Shown one piece after another: positions 32,692 to 41,836 of a DNA stretch of 64,000 bases. Both the position numbers and the translations under genes were made by a program. Under the pieces are notes generated by a model. The model ran no database searches and had not been told where the DNA came from. It worked only from the letters and a program-made list of their open reading frames with translations. This DNA is from a bacterium (GTDB lineage: Bacteria; Elusimicrobiota; Elusimicrobia; Elusimicrobiales; UBA9959). How positions within the stretch are numbered: position 1 is the stretch's first letter; every line of letters starts with the position of its first letter. The stretch lies in contig JAJYNO010000021.1 in NCBI GenBank assembly GCA_021786295.1, positions 1 to 64,000 on the forward strand, written 5' to 3'.

Positions 32692-33963
32692 TTACTTCGC
32701 CATGTAGGCGATGAAGTCGTCCCAGTTGGAAGCCTTGGCCCACTGCAGGGCGGCGTACGTGGACGGCGCGGCCTTGCCGGGCAGGTACACGGCTATGCCG
32801 TTGGAGTTGGCGTAGCTCGTGGGACCGTACCAGCCGCCGGAACTGTCGGTGGTGCGGTTCTCGCGGATCAGGGTGTTCTTGATGTAGTCCATCAGGGCCT
32901 GACCCTTGGCCTTCACGTCCGCGTTCTTGGTGTTGGCCACGACCAGCCGGGCGAAGTCGTAGAGGTCCTTGTTCTCCGGGTAGGCGTACTTCTGCGCGGA
33001 GTTCATGGCGGTGGTCGCCGCGGCCTTGTCGCCGGCTTTCATGATCGCGGAAGCGAAGGCGTCCGTGGCGTTCAGGAAACCGGGCAGGTCCGAGGTCTTG
33101 AGGAAGCTCTGCGTGGAGCCGTCGCCGGTGGTCTGGTAGTGGTCCGCGTAGGCGTCGACGGCCTGCCTGGCCACCTGCTCGGGGGTCATGGCGGGGTTGG
33201 CCACCAGCGGTCCCAGGAAGGTGTTGTAGGTGTAGCCGTCGCCCGGCTCGGTCTCCTCGGAGCCGACGATGTACTGCGCGTAGTCCTTCAGCTCGTAGTC
33301 CACCTCGGCCATCTGCATCAGGCAGGCGTCGGAGCCGTACACGTCCACGCCGCCGATCTGCTTAAGCACCTGTCCCAGCTGCGGGGTGTCGATGTGATGG
33401 TTGGTCACCTCGTCGTAAGAGATGCCCTTGGTAGCGGGGGGCAGCCCCTTTATCCAGCCTGCGCCGTGGTTCCAGATGATCAGCATGTAGTGCTTGGCGG
33501 GATAGTTGGCCTTGGCCCAGTCGGCGAAGTCTATCACGCTGTGGTAGTCGCCCATGTCCACGCTCTGCAGCTCCTGCACCACCGGGGAGGCGATGTGGGA
33601 GGGATCGGCGTCCTTCTTCACGAGGTAGCGGCGCACGGTCTTCCAGTCGCCGTCCGAGGTGTCGTAGCCGTTCATGCGGCCCACCTCGGTGACGATGTTG
33701 ACCTTGTCGCTGGAGCCGACCTGCTCCATCTCGTTCATGTCCTTCAGCGCGAACTGCTCAAGGTTGTTCTTGCCGTTCACGAAGACCATTATGGTCCAGT
33801 CCTTCTGCGCGCCTGCGGGTTTTACCGCCGGCGCGGGGACCTTGAGAGCGAGGTCGGAGATCTCGTTCTTAAGGTCGAAGTTGCCATTGTCGAAGTCCAC
33901 CGCGGCCAGGGCTAACTGGGCGCAGCATGACATGGCAAATACAGCTATTGCCAGCTTCTTCAT
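32692..33963 (-). CDS. Clostripain-like secreted protease A (C11 family)
   Basis: 423 aa. Signal peptide about 1-20, then a short propeptide-like segment and the C11 core: WTIMVFVNGKNNL opens the caspase-type fold; the catalytic dyad is His166 in IIWNHGAGW and Cys214 in GSDACLMQM. C11 proteases cleave after Arg or Lys and are often calcium-activated and self-processing. Start is ATG at 33963 with GGAGG six bases before; TATAGT (34019-34024, minus) is a likely -10. It is close to protease B at 40335 and separated from it by five signalling genes on the same strand. Confidence 0.9.
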   Translation of the reverse strand: MKKLAIAVFAMSCCAQLALAAVDFDNGNFDLKNEISDLALKVPAPAVKPAGAQKDWTIMVFVNGKNNLEQFALKDMNEMEQVGSSDKVNIVTEVGRMNGYDTSDGDWKTVRRYLVKKDADPSHIASPVVQELQSVDMGDYHSVIDFADWAKANYPAKHYMLIIWNHGAGWIKGLPPATKGISYDEVTNHHIDTPQLGQVLKQIGGVDVYGSDACLMQMAEVDYELKDYAQYIVGSEETEPGDGYTYNTFLGPLVANPAMTPEQVARQAVDAYADHYQTTGDGSTQSFLKTSDLPGFLNATDAFASAIMKAGDKAAATTAMNSAQKYAYPENKDLYDFARLVVANTKNADVKAKGQALMDYIKNTLIRENRTTDSSGGWYGPTSYANSNGIAVYLPGKAAPSTYAALQWAKASNWDDFIAYMAK

Positions 33964-34089
33964 CAACTTCCTCCATTGTTCCCCTTAGGGATGGGATGTT
34001 ACGACGTATCACAAGGCTACTATAATCCGCTTTCCGAAGGCAAGGAAAAAAGGGGAAGAACCCTACTGAGCCGCGGAGGGGGCTCCCCC

Positions 34090-34446
34090 TCACCGCGAAT
34101 GGGCTTTGACCGCCGCCTTGAGCTCGTCCATATCGAACGGCTTCCTGAGGAGCGCGCAGGCCCGGCCGCAGGCCTCCTCGGCGCGCGCCTCCACAGCATA
34201 GCCGGTCATCAGGACCACCGGGATGTCAGGGCGGCGTTCCGTTACCGCCCGTACCACGTCAAGACCGTCCAGCCCGGGCATGCGCATGTCCGTTATCACC
34301 AGCGAGACTCCCCCCCCGTCCAGCGCGGCCATGGCCTCAGCGCCGCAGCTGGCCGTCAGCACGCTGAAACCTTCCCCGGAAAGCTCGTAGGAGAGCAGGT
34401 CCCTGTAACCGGCCTCGTCGTCCACCACGAGTATGGTCCTTGCCAT
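34090..34446 (-). CDS. Stand-alone receiver, last gene of the signalling cluster
   Basis: 118 aa. CheY-like: acidic pocket VDDE, phospho-acceptor in VITDMRMPG, Thr in VLMTGY and Lys in LLRKPFD. No output domain. It lies 45 bases downstream of the four-PAS kinase and is probably its partner or a phosphate sink. No ribosome binding site was resolved. Immediately upstream of the protease A promoter region. Confidence 0.88.
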   Translation of the reverse strand: MARTILVVDDEAGYRDLLSYELSGEGFSVLTASCGAEAMAALDGGGVSLVITDMRMPGLDGLDVVRAVTERRPDIPVVLMTGYAVEARAEEACGRACALLRKPFDMDELKAAVKAHSR

Positions 34447-34491
34447 GCGGATATCTTAGCCGAAAACCGCGGCCGCCGCAAGCGGCCGGGC

Positions 34492-37400
34492 TCAGATGCC
34501 GGAGCCGCGGTCGTAAAATCCAGCGGCCTTTCCGGAGGCGCGCAGCGGCAGGGCAATAGTGAACACGGTCCCTTCCCCTTCCCGGCTCTCCGCATCTATG
34601 CTGCCGCCGTGCTTCTTGACTATCTCGTACACCAGCGACAACCCCAGCCCGGTGCCCTTGCCGGCCTCCTTGGTAGTGAAGAAAGGTTCGAAGATCCGCG
34701 AACGTATCTCCTTCGGTATGCCCGTGCCGGTGTCCCGCACCGTTATGACCGCTCGCCCCTCCGCTGATAGCGCCGTGCGCACCGTTATCTTCCCGCCGCG
34801 GGGCATGGCGTCCACGGCGTTGTTGGCAAGGTTCACTATTATCTGCTGCAGCTGGTTCCTGTTCACCTGCCCCCTGAGCGGCACCGGGGACCTTTCCAGC
34901 GCTATCTCCACCCCGCCCGCCCGTGCCCTGGCCTCGACCAGCGGCAGGGCGCCCTCTATGACCTCGTCCAGGTCGGCCTCGTCGCGCTGCTCGTTCCTGG
35001 AGCTGCGCGAGAAGACCAGCAGGCTCTGCACCAGGTTCTTGCTCCTGAGGGCCTCGCGCTCTATGGACCGGAGCGGCATCGCGGCCGGGTCACCGTCCTT
35101 CATGCGCTTCACCAGCCCCTGCGCAAAGCCCAGTATTATGCCGAGCGGGTTGTTTATCTCGTGCGCCACGCCGGCCGCGAGCTGCCCTACGGCGGACATC
35201 TTCTCCGACTGCACCAGCCTGTCCCGCGCCAGCTCCAGTTCCTCGGTGCGCTTCCTGACCCGCTCTTCCAGTTCGGCGTTCAGCCTGCGCACCTCTTCCT
35301 CGGCCTTCTTGCGCGCGGTCACGTCGCGGAAGGTGATGACCGCCCCCTGTGTGCGGCCGGCCCGCACGATGGGCCGCGCGGAATAGCTGGCATAGAAACC
35401 GGAGCCGTCCTTGCGCCAGAGCAGTTCGTCCTCCACGTGGCCGACGGCGCTGTCGGTATAGGCAGCCGCCATCGGGCACCTCTCCACAGGGTACCGGCTG
35501 CCGTCCGGCCGGGTGTGGTGTATCAGGGGATGCAGCTTCCTGCCCTTCATCTCGTCCAGCGTCCAGCCCAGCGCGCTCTGCGCCGCGCCGTTGGCGAACA
35601 GCACCTCGCCGCGTCCGTTCACGCCTATTATCCCGTCGCCGGCCGATTCGAGTATGAGCCTCGTGCGCTCCTCCTCCTCCCTCAGCGCGGTCTCCATCCG
35701 CTTGCGCCCGGTAATGTCCTGCATGGTGCCTATGATGGCCGGGCGGCCTTCGTACGCCGTTGCGGAAACGTAGACCTCTATATCCTTCACCCGCCCGTCC
35801 TTGTCCCTGGCCCTGTGCTCCCGGAGGTCGTACGCCATCTCCCCGGACAGCAGCTTGCTTATATGGCTGCCCACCACAGGCATTTCCTCCGGCAGCAGGA
35901 AGTCCTCCGCCCGCATCTTCCCCACCACCTCCTCCCGAGTGCGCCCAAGGATCTCCAGCATCTTCGGGTTGACGTACTTCATTACGCCGTCCTGCGCCAG
36001 GAATATCCCCACCAGCGACCTTTCCGCCAGCGTCTTGAACTTGTTCTCCGACTCCTGCAGCGCGTCTTCCGCCAGCCTGCGCTGCGTGACGTCCACCAGC
36101 GTGCCTATCACCGCCGGCTTGCCGGCGCGCACCGTCCTGGAGCCGTAGACCTCCACATAGATGGTCCCGCCGCCCTTCCGCCTGCCCCTGAACCCGTACG
36201 CGACCGAATCGGTCTCACCGCTGACCCGCTTGATCAGATTTTCCCTGACCAGCGGCCAGTCCTCCGGGGCTACCAGCAGCTCCGGACCTGCCTTGTCCGT
36301 AAGATCTTCCGGCGCGTAGCCGAAGATCTCGGCCAGACGCGGATTGACGTAGCGGAAAAGGCCGTCCTGTATCAGGTAAACCCCGGCCAGGGACTTCTCG
36401 GTGAGCGTCTTGAACTTCTCCTCCGATTCGGCCAGGCGCTCCTCGGCCCGCCTCCGGTCGGTGACGTCGCGAACGCTCTCTATGGCCCCGTAGACGTTGC
36501 CTTCTGCGTCCCGCAGGGCCGAGGCCGTTGTCCACACGTGGGCGCCCCTGCCGCCGTAGAGCAGCGGGACGAACGCCTCCGCCTGCAAAGCCCCGTCCGG
36601 GGTGGTTTGCACGTATTCGTAGTTGTGCGCCTCCCCGCCCCCCCCGGCGGTGATCAGGTCAACCAGTATGGGGCGTCGTTCTCCCCAGAACGGCACGGCG
36701 TACGCGTAATCGCCTTTGCCGAGCATCTCTTCCTTCCGGACGCCGGTCAGCCTTTCCAGCGCGCGGTTCCAGGCTATCACGCGGCGCCCGCCGTCCACCA
36801 CGAACGTCGCGTCGGGCAGAAAATCTATTATATCCTGCAGCCGCCGGCGCGCGTCCTTGAGCGCAGCTATCGTTTCCATATTGAGGACTCGCATCACCCC
36901 GAGTATCCCCCAGACCGCGGCCACGGCGCAAAGCGCCCGGAAGAACTGCACCGGCAGGCCCGTGATCCGCAGGAACGCGTCGGCATTGAGCAGGCTGGCC
37001 GGGAAGAAGCTCCCGGCGGGCACGATGAGCCCCCCTATGAAGCCGTAGACCAGGAAGGCCCAGCCGGCCAGCGCGAAGTAGCCGCTGACCATCATACGGG
37101 AGCCTCTGCCGCCCGGCTTGCGATAACTGAGCAGGCACAGTCCCGCCAGCTCCGCGCCCGGAAAGCCCAACAGGTATCTTATGAACGCCGGTACCGCGCC
37201 CGCGCCTCCAGCGGCGGCGCCGGCTGCGGCGGCCAGCAGCAGCAGGGCCGGCGCCAGCAGTTTACGGCCTAACAGCCTGGCCGCCCCGGCGCAGCAGGCG
37301 ACCCCGTCGGCAGAAGCGGCCAGCAGCAGCCTGCGGCCGAACTCCAGCAGGAAAACGTACGACACGGCCAGCGCAGCGTCCTGGAACCAAAAGAAGGCGC

Positions 37401-37620
37401 GGCCCTCCGGGCGTTTTATAAGCGCCCACATCTCCAGAAACTCGTTCAGTCCGTGGGTCAGGCCGAAGGCCGACAGCAGCCAGAGCGTGGAGGCAAGGGC
37501 CAGGGCGCTCTCCATCCGGCGGCGGACGAAGATGACCCCGCCCAAGTAGAAGAAGGCCAAACCGTAGAGGAACAGCACTACGTCCATGTTGGCGTTGATC
37601 CAGACCGTGAGCGGACCCAT
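34492..37620 (-). CDS. Membrane histidine kinase with four PAS domains
   Basis: 1042 aa. About seven hydrophobic segments occupy residues 10-245. Four PAS domains follow (about 262-390, 398-515, 522-640 and 650-775), each linked by a short helix such as EEKFKTLTEKS; several end in DVT/DIT with a basic pair. A coiled coil (VRRLNAELEERVRKRTEEL) leads to HisKA with phospho-His in [11 protein letters not shown] and a HATPase with N-box NLANNAVDA, DTGTGIP and [10 protein letters not shown] multi-input sensor; no haem or flavin residue is assigned. Cluster gene four of five. Confidence 0.9.
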   Translation of the reverse strand: MGPLTVWINANMDVVLFLYGLAFFYLGGVIFVRRRMESALALASTLWLLSAFGLTHGLNEFLEMWALIKRPEGRAFFWFQDAALAVSYVFLLEFGRRLLLAASADGVACCAGAARLLGRKLLAPALLLLAAAAGAAAGGAGAVPAFIRYLLGFPGAELAGLCLLSYRKPGGRGSRMMVSGYFALAGWAFLVYGFIGGLIVPAGSFFPASLLNADAFLRITGLPVQFFRALCAVAAVWGILGVMRVLNMETIAALKDARRRLQDIIDFLPDATFVVDGGRRVIAWNRALERLTGVRKEEMLGKGDYAYAVPFWGERRPILVDLITAGGGGEAHNYEYVQTTPDGALQAEAFVPLLYGGRGAHVWTTASALRDAEGNVYGAIESVRDVTDRRRAEERLAESEEKFKTLTEKSLAGVYLIQDGLFRYVNPRLAEIFGYAPEDLTDKAGPELLVAPEDWPLVRENLIKRVSGETDSVAYGFRGRRKGGGTIYVEVYGSRTVRAGKPAVIGTLVDVTQRRLAEDALQESENKFKTLAERSLVGIFLAQDGVMKYVNPKMLEILGRTREEVVGKMRAEDFLLPEEMPVVGSHISKLLSGEMAYDLREHRARDKDGRVKDIEVYVSATAYEGRPAIIGTMQDITGRKRMETALREEEERTRLILESAGDGIIGVNGRGEVLFANGAAQSALGWTLDEMKGRKLHPLIHHTRPDGSRYPVERCPMAAAYTDSAVGHVEDELLWRKDGSGFYASYSARPIVRAGRTQGAVITFRDVTARKKAEEEVRRLNAELEERVRKRTEELELARDRLVQSEKMSAVGQLAAGVAHEINNPLGIILGFAQGLVKRMKDGDPAAMPLRSIEREALRSKNLVQSLLVFSRSSRNEQRDEADLDEVIEGALPLVEARARAGGVEIALERSPVPLRGQVNRNQLQQIIVNLANNAVDAMPRGGKITVRTALSAEGRAVITVRDTGTGIPKEIRSRIFEPFFTTKEAGKGTGLGLSLVYEIVKKHGGSIDAESREGEGTVFTIALPLRASGKAAGFYDRGSGI

Positions 37621-37641
37621 ATATCCTCCGGGCCGGCAGCC

Positions 37642-38025
37642 TCAGGCTCCGAGGTCCAGCCTGCACTTCACCGCGGCCTCCAGGCTCTCCACCGCGAAAG
37701 GCTTGAGCAGCACGCCGTCAGCTCCGCCGGCCAGCGCGGCCAGTTCCCCGGCCTCCTCATCGCCATCGACGAACGCGGTTATTATCAGTACCCCGGCCAG
37801 CGGGAATTTAGCGCGCGCCGCCCTGACCGCCTCCAGGCCACAGCCGTCGGGCAGGCGCATGTCGGCGACCAGCGCGTCCAGGCGCTCCAGCCCGGTGAGC
37901 TTTTCCAGGGCCTCGCATAGTGTCCCGGCGAAGAGCGGCTCCAGCCCCATGGAGGCCAGCACGCGCCCGCAGAGCCTGCGCATGGGCTCCTCGTCGTCCA
38001 GCACCAGTACGACTTGACCGCTCAT
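37642..38025 (-). CDS. Stand-alone receiver
   Basis: 127 aa. CheY-like with acidic DDEE, phospho-acceptor in LVADMRLPDG, Thr in IITAFV and Lys in VLLKPFA. Its ATG overlaps the stop of the upstream receiver-GAF kinase (ATGA), so it is translationally coupled to that kinase and is the most likely phosphorylation partner. Cluster gene three of five. Confidence 0.88.
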   Translation of the reverse strand: MSGQVVLVLDDEEPMRRLCGRVLASMGLEPLFAGTLCEALEKLTGLERLDALVADMRLPDGCGLEAVRAARAKFPLAGVLIITAFVDGDEEAGELAALAGGADGVLLKPFAVESLEAAVKCRLDLGA

Positions 38026-39623
38026 ACGGCCTCCTCTCCCGCCTCGCGCATGGCAGGCAGCTCGACGACGAACGCCGCTCCGCCGCCGGGCACGTTCTCC
38101 GCGCGTATGGTCCCCTTATGTTCCTGTATTATGCCGTAAGAGACTGACAGCCCCAGCCCCGTGCCCTTGCCGGACGGCTTCGTTGTGAAGAACGGCTCGA
38201 ATATCCTGTCCAGGTTCTCCACCGGGATGCCGGTGCCGTTGTCCTCGAAGCGCAGCGTCACCCTGCCGTCCGCAGCGGAGGCCAGCACCCGCAGCCGGCC
38301 GCCCTTCCCGCCCTCCATGGCGTGGCAGGCGTTCATAACCACGTTCAGGAACACCTGCTGCAGCTGACCGCCGTCGCCGCGCACCTTTGGCAGCCCAGGA
38401 GCGAGGGACCTCTCCACCGCTATGCCGGCGCGGCGCAGCTCGAACGCCGCCAGCCGCAACGCGGACTCCAGGGCGCCGGCCAGGTCCACCGGCTCGCTTT
38501 TCCCCATCCCGCCCCGCCCGAAGCGGAGCAGGTCCTGCACGATGTCGCGCAGGCGCCTGCTCTCCCGCAGTATCGTCTCCGCGTCTTCGCGCTGCTGGCC
38601 TGAGAGGCCGCTCTTCAGCAGCATCTCGGCGAAACCCATGATGCCGCCCAGCGGGTTGTTTATCTCGTGCGCTATGCCGGCAGAAAGCTGCCCCACCGCG
38701 GCCAGCCTCTCCGAGCGCACCAGCTGCGCCTGCATCCCCTGTATCTCCTTCAGGCGCTCCCCGAGCCGCCGGTAGAGCTCGGCGTTCCTGATGGCCTGCG
38801 AGATCTGCGAGCAGAAGACCGCGGCGTAGCGCAGGTCGGCCGCCGTGAACTGTTCGGGCCGCCCGACCCTGTTGACGTTCAGGACCCCCAGCAGCCCGGC
38901 ATCGGCATACAACGGGTATACTATGGCGGAAGTTATGGCGTACGAACTCTCCAGGCCTCCGAAGCGCGGGTCGTCTTTCAGAGGCCCGTTTATTATAACC
39001 GGCTCGCCGTCCTGCGCCACCAGTCCGGCCACACTCTCGCCAGGCAGCAGGCAGGCGTTGCCCCGTTCCCGCGAAAGCCCGGCCGCCGCGGCCACTTCCA
39101 GGCAGCCGGATCCCGAGCGCAGCATGATGGACGCGTCGTCGGCCTTCAGCACCTTCACCGCGAGGCCGGCCACCAGCGGAAGCAGTTCTTCCAGCTTAAG
39201 CGAGGAGAGCACGGCCTTGCTGCTCTCGTAGACCCCCAGCACGGCCTTCAGTTCGGTCTTCTCCAGCGCCTTTTCCACCAGCGCGGCCATCTCGTCCAGG
39301 TTGAAGGGCTTCTGGATGAAGTCATAGGCGCCTTTCTTCATAGCGCCCACGGCCGTCTCTATAGTGCCGAAGCCGGTGGACATTATGACCTCCACGCCGG
39401 GGTCCAGCTTCTTGAGGGCTTCAAGCATCTGGATCCCGCCCATCTTCGGCATCTTCACGTCGCTGATCACCAGCTGGAACCTCTCTGCGCGCAGCCTGGC
39501 CATGGCCTCCTCGCCGTTGGCCGCGGAGGCGACCTCGTAGCCGCGCTGGCCCAGCTCGAACGCCAGCATCTCCCGCATGCCCGGTTCGTCGTCCACCACG
39601 AGTATCTTCGCCAAAAAGTCCAT
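38022..39623 (-). CDS. Receiver-GAF-histidine kinase, soluble hybrid
   Basis: 533 aa. An N-terminal receiver (1-120: VDDEPGM, Asp in [12 protein letters not shown], Lys in FIQKPFN), a GAF domain (about 130-285), HisKA with phospho-His in [12 protein letters not shown], and HATPase with [16 protein letters not shown] and GKGTGLGLS. No membrane segment, so cytoplasmic; the receiver at the front suggests it is itself phosphorylated by another kinase, forming a cascade. ATG at 39623 is chosen over a GTG three codons upstream for its GGAGG. Cluster gene two of five. Confidence 0.9.
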   Translation of the reverse strand: MDFLAKILVVDDEPGMREMLAFELGQRGYEVASAANGEEAMARLRAERFQLVISDVKMPKMGGIQMLEALKKLDPGVEVIMSTGFGTIETAVGAMKKGAYDFIQKPFNLDEMAALVEKALEKTELKAVLGVYESSKAVLSSLKLEELLPLVAGLAVKVLKADDASIMLRSGSGCLEVAAAAGLSRERGNACLLPGESVAGLVAQDGEPVIINGPLKDDPRFGGLESSYAITSAIVYPLYADAGLLGVLNVNRVGRPEQFTAADLRYAAVFCSQISQAIRNAELYRRLGERLKEIQGMQAQLVRSERLAAVGQLSAGIAHEINNPLGGIMGFAEMLLKSGLSGQQREDAETILRESRRLRDIVQDLLRFGRGGMGKSEPVDLAGALESALRLAAFELRRAGIAVERSLAPGLPKVRGDGGQLQQVFLNVVMNACHAMEGGKGGRLRVLASAADGRVTLRFEDNGTGIPVENLDRIFEPFFTTKPSGKGTGLGLSVSYGIIQEHKGTIRAENVPGGGAAFVVELPAMREAGEEAV

Positions 39624-39642
39624 GACCCTCACCTCCCGTCTC

Positions 39643-40263
39643 TTACGCCCCCTCCGGGACCAGCTTGCGCAGACTTTCCGAGAGCGCGGACAGCTCGAAC
39701 GGCTTGGCCAGGAAGGCGTCGGCCCCTGCCGCGAGGATCTCGCTGCCGGAATCCGCCGTATTGTAGCCGGTGGTAGCCAATATCTTGACGTCCCCCATAT
39801 CCGCGTCCTCGCGTATCATGGCGCAGACCTTGAAGCCGTCCAGCATCGGCAGCTGCAGGTCCAGCAGTATCAGCGAGGGGCGGAAAGAGTAGATCTTCGC
39901 CCCGGCCTCGAAACCGTCCACAGCCTCCGCCACCTCCGCCCGTGGATACTCGCGGGTCACCACCCGTTTCACCAGCCCGCGTATCTCCGCGTCGTCGTCC
40001 ACTATAAGTATCCTGAGCGGCGCGCCGGTCCCCAGTTCCGGCGGGACCGGAATGTTGTGCTCCCGCATGAAAGCGGCCAGGTCGCTGTCCCATACTCTGC
40101 GATGGCCGCCGCCGGTCGTGAAAAAACGCAGTTTCCCTTCCTCCATCCAGCGTATTATTGTTGGCGGAGTTACATGGCAGAGGCGCCCCACTTCGTGGGT
40201 TCCAAAAGCTTTTTTTACTTTCTTTTCTTTCATACCTTTTGTTTCTTTTATTACCTTTGTCAT
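39643..40263 (-). CDS. MerR/excisionase-type HTH fused to a C-terminal receiver
   Basis: 206 aa. Residues ~18-70 form an excisionase/MerR-like HTH (TPPTIIRWMEEGKL followed by the wing GGGHRRVWDSDLAAFM). A short linker leads to a receiver (about 83-200): VDDDAE, Asp in LLDLQLPMLDG, Thr in ATTGYN and Lys in FLAKPFE. DNA-binding output before the receiver is the reverse of most response regulators. First gene of the five-gene cluster and probably its transcriptional output, with the proteases as candidate targets. Met10 is an alternative start, preceded by AAAAGGT. Confidence 0.85.
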   Translation of the reverse strand: MTKVIKETKGMKEKKVKKAFGTHEVGRLCHVTPPTIIRWMEEGKLRFFTTGGGHRRVWDSDLAAFMREHNIPVPPELGTGAPLRILIVDDDAEIRGLVKRVVTREYPRAEVAEAVDGFEAGAKIYSFRPSLILLDLQLPMLDGFKVCAMIREDADMGDVKILATTGYNTADSGSEILAAGADAFLAKPFELSALSESLRKLVPEGA

Positions 40264-40281
40264 GTCAAGGATATAAAATAA

Positions 40282-40311
40282 GGAAGGGCCGGCTTTTCGG
40301 CCGGCCCTTCC
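40282..40311 (-). terminator. Terminator of the second clostripain-like gene
   Basis: Perfect 11-bp stem GGAAGGGCCGG/CCGGCCCTTCC (40282-40292 with 40301-40311), 24 bases past the protease stop, then TTATTTTAT on the minus strand. It separates protease B from the signalling cluster. Confidence 0.8.
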
Positions 40312-40334
40312 GGGATACGCTGAACTGAACTATC

Positions 40335-41606
40335 TCAATTCTCGTACCACTTTATGAACTCTTCCCACTGGGAGGCCTTGGCCCACTGCAGGTCGTTATA
40401 GGCGCTCTCGAAGCCGTAGGTAGGCATATAGGCGTCTATGCCGTGGGAGTTGGTATAGCCGCTGCCCACCGGCCTGTTGACGAGCACCAGCGTGTTGCTG
40501 ATGTAGTCCATCAGGGCCTGGGCGGCGGACTTCACGGCCGGGCTCTTCGTGGTCTGGCTCATCAGCGAAGCGAAGTGCCAGATGTCGTGGTTGTCGGCCA
40601 CGGCGTAGCTCTGCGAGTTGTTGATCGCGTTCTTGACCGTGTCCTTGTCTCCGGCCTGCATCATCGCGCTGGCGAAGTTGTTCATCAGCACGGTGAACTG
40701 CGGGATAGCGGCGGACTTCACCAGGCTCTGCGTGGAGCCCTGGTTGCCCTCCTGCTGGTAGTGGTCGGCGTAGGCGTTCACGGCCAGCTCGCCCACCTGC
40801 TCCGGGGTCATGGAGGGGTTGGCCGCCAGGGGCCCCAGGAAGGTGTTGTAGGTGTAGCCGTCGCCGGGCTCGGTCTCTTCGGAGCCCACGATATAGGTCA
40901 CGTAGTCCTTGATCTCGTAGTCCACCTCGGCCATCTGCATCAGGCAGGCGTCGGAGCCGTACACGTCCACGCCGCCGACCTGCTTGAGGATCTGCCCCAT
41001 CTGAGGGGTGTTGATGTGGTTGCCGGTCTCGTCGTCGTAGGAGATGCCCTTGGTGACGCCCTGGGGCATGGACTTGTCCCAGCCGGAACCGTGGTTCCAG
41101 ATGATCAGCATGTAGTGCTTGGCCGGGTAGTTCTGCTTGGCCCAGTTGACGAAGTCGACCACGCTGGTATAGTTGCCCATGTCCACGCTGCCCATGTCCT
41201 GCAGGACCGGGGAGGTGACGGTGTTGGTGTCGTTGTCCTTCTTTATAAGGAAGCGGCGGGTGCCGGTGAAGGGAACATCGCCGTAGCCGGAGACCAGGCC
41301 GGTCTCGGTGACGACGTTGATCCTGCTGGTGGAGCCCACCTGCTCCATCTCGTTCATATCCTTTACCGCGTAAGGGGCCAGGTTGTTCTTGCCGTTGACG
41401 AAGACCATGATGGTCCAGTCCTTGGCGGACCGGGACGCGGCCACGGAGTTCGCATCGGCTTTCACGGGCGCGGGCACATTGACGGCCTGCGCGGCTATTT
41501 CCTGGTTGAGGCTGGTCTTGTTGGGGGAATCAAAAGAGATCTCCGCCGACACCAGGGGGGAAACCATCGCTACTATACCTAACGCTGCAGCTGCTTTCCT
41601 TAACAT
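40335..41606 (-). CDS. Clostripain-like secreted protease B (C11 family)
   Basis: 423 aa, the same length as protease A and clearly its paralogue. Signal peptide ending at about Ala21 (LVSA). Catalytic dyad His172 in IIWNHGSGW and Cys221 in GSDACLMQM. Long identical stretches (NYPAKHYMLIIWNHG, then VGSEETEPGDGYTYNTFLGP) point to a fairly recent duplication, with divergence concentrated in the propeptide and the C-terminal third. ATG at 41606 has GGAGG. Preceded by a near-consensus promoter at 41672-41701. Confidence 0.9.
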   Translation of the reverse strand: MLRKAAAALGIVAMVSPLVSAEISFDSPNKTSLNQEIAAQAVNVPAPVKADANSVAASRSAKDWTIMVFVNGKNNLAPYAVKDMNEMEQVGSTSRINVVTETGLVSGYGDVPFTGTRRFLIKKDNDTNTVTSPVLQDMGSVDMGNYTSVVDFVNWAKQNYPAKHYMLIIWNHGSGWDKSMPQGVTKGISYDDETGNHINTPQMGQILKQVGGVDVYGSDACLMQMAEVDYEIKDYVTYIVGSEETEPGDGYTYNTFLGPLAANPSMTPEQVGELAVNAYADHYQQEGNQGSTQSLVKSAAIPQFTVLMNNFASAMMQAGDKDTVKNAINNSQSYAVADNHDIWHFASLMSQTTKSPAVKSAAQALMDYISNTLVLVNRPVGSGYTNSHGIDAYMPTYGFESAYNDLQWAKASQWEEFIKWYEN

Positions 41607-41671
41607 GCACTCCTCCAATACTGCGGTTTGGTCTGGTCTGGAACCTACCCAGATATTTTAACTTCCTATTG

Positions 41672-41701
41672 ATTATAATCAAGGACAAAGGTCCCAGTCA
41701 A
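41672..41701 (-). promoter_or_regulatory. Near-consensus sigma70 promoter of protease B
   Basis: Read on the minus strand: TTGACT (41701-41696), an 18-base spacer and TATAAT (41677-41672). Expected leader about 60 bases, ending in GGAGG. The strongest promoter match in the window. Confidence 0.7.
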
Positions 41702-41789
41702 GCCCTAGTCTTTCGGCCTATTGCGGCCGGGCCCGAGGTCCTATTGACCAGTCAACAGGAAATCGCAGGCCGTGACGGCGGCCCATGGG

Positions 41790-41817
41790 GGCCGGCCATA
41801 AGCCGGCCGTTCTTTTT
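41790..41817. terminator. Hairpin beyond lnt, likely terminator
   Basis: Stem GGCCGGC/GCCGGCC (41790-41796 with 41802-41808) with GTTCTTTTT on the plus side. It sits about 28 bases past the lnt stop on the minus strand, where no T tract follows, so it may be weak for lnt. Confidence 0.45.
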
Positions 41818-41836
41818 AGCGCTTTTCAAGGAAGCG

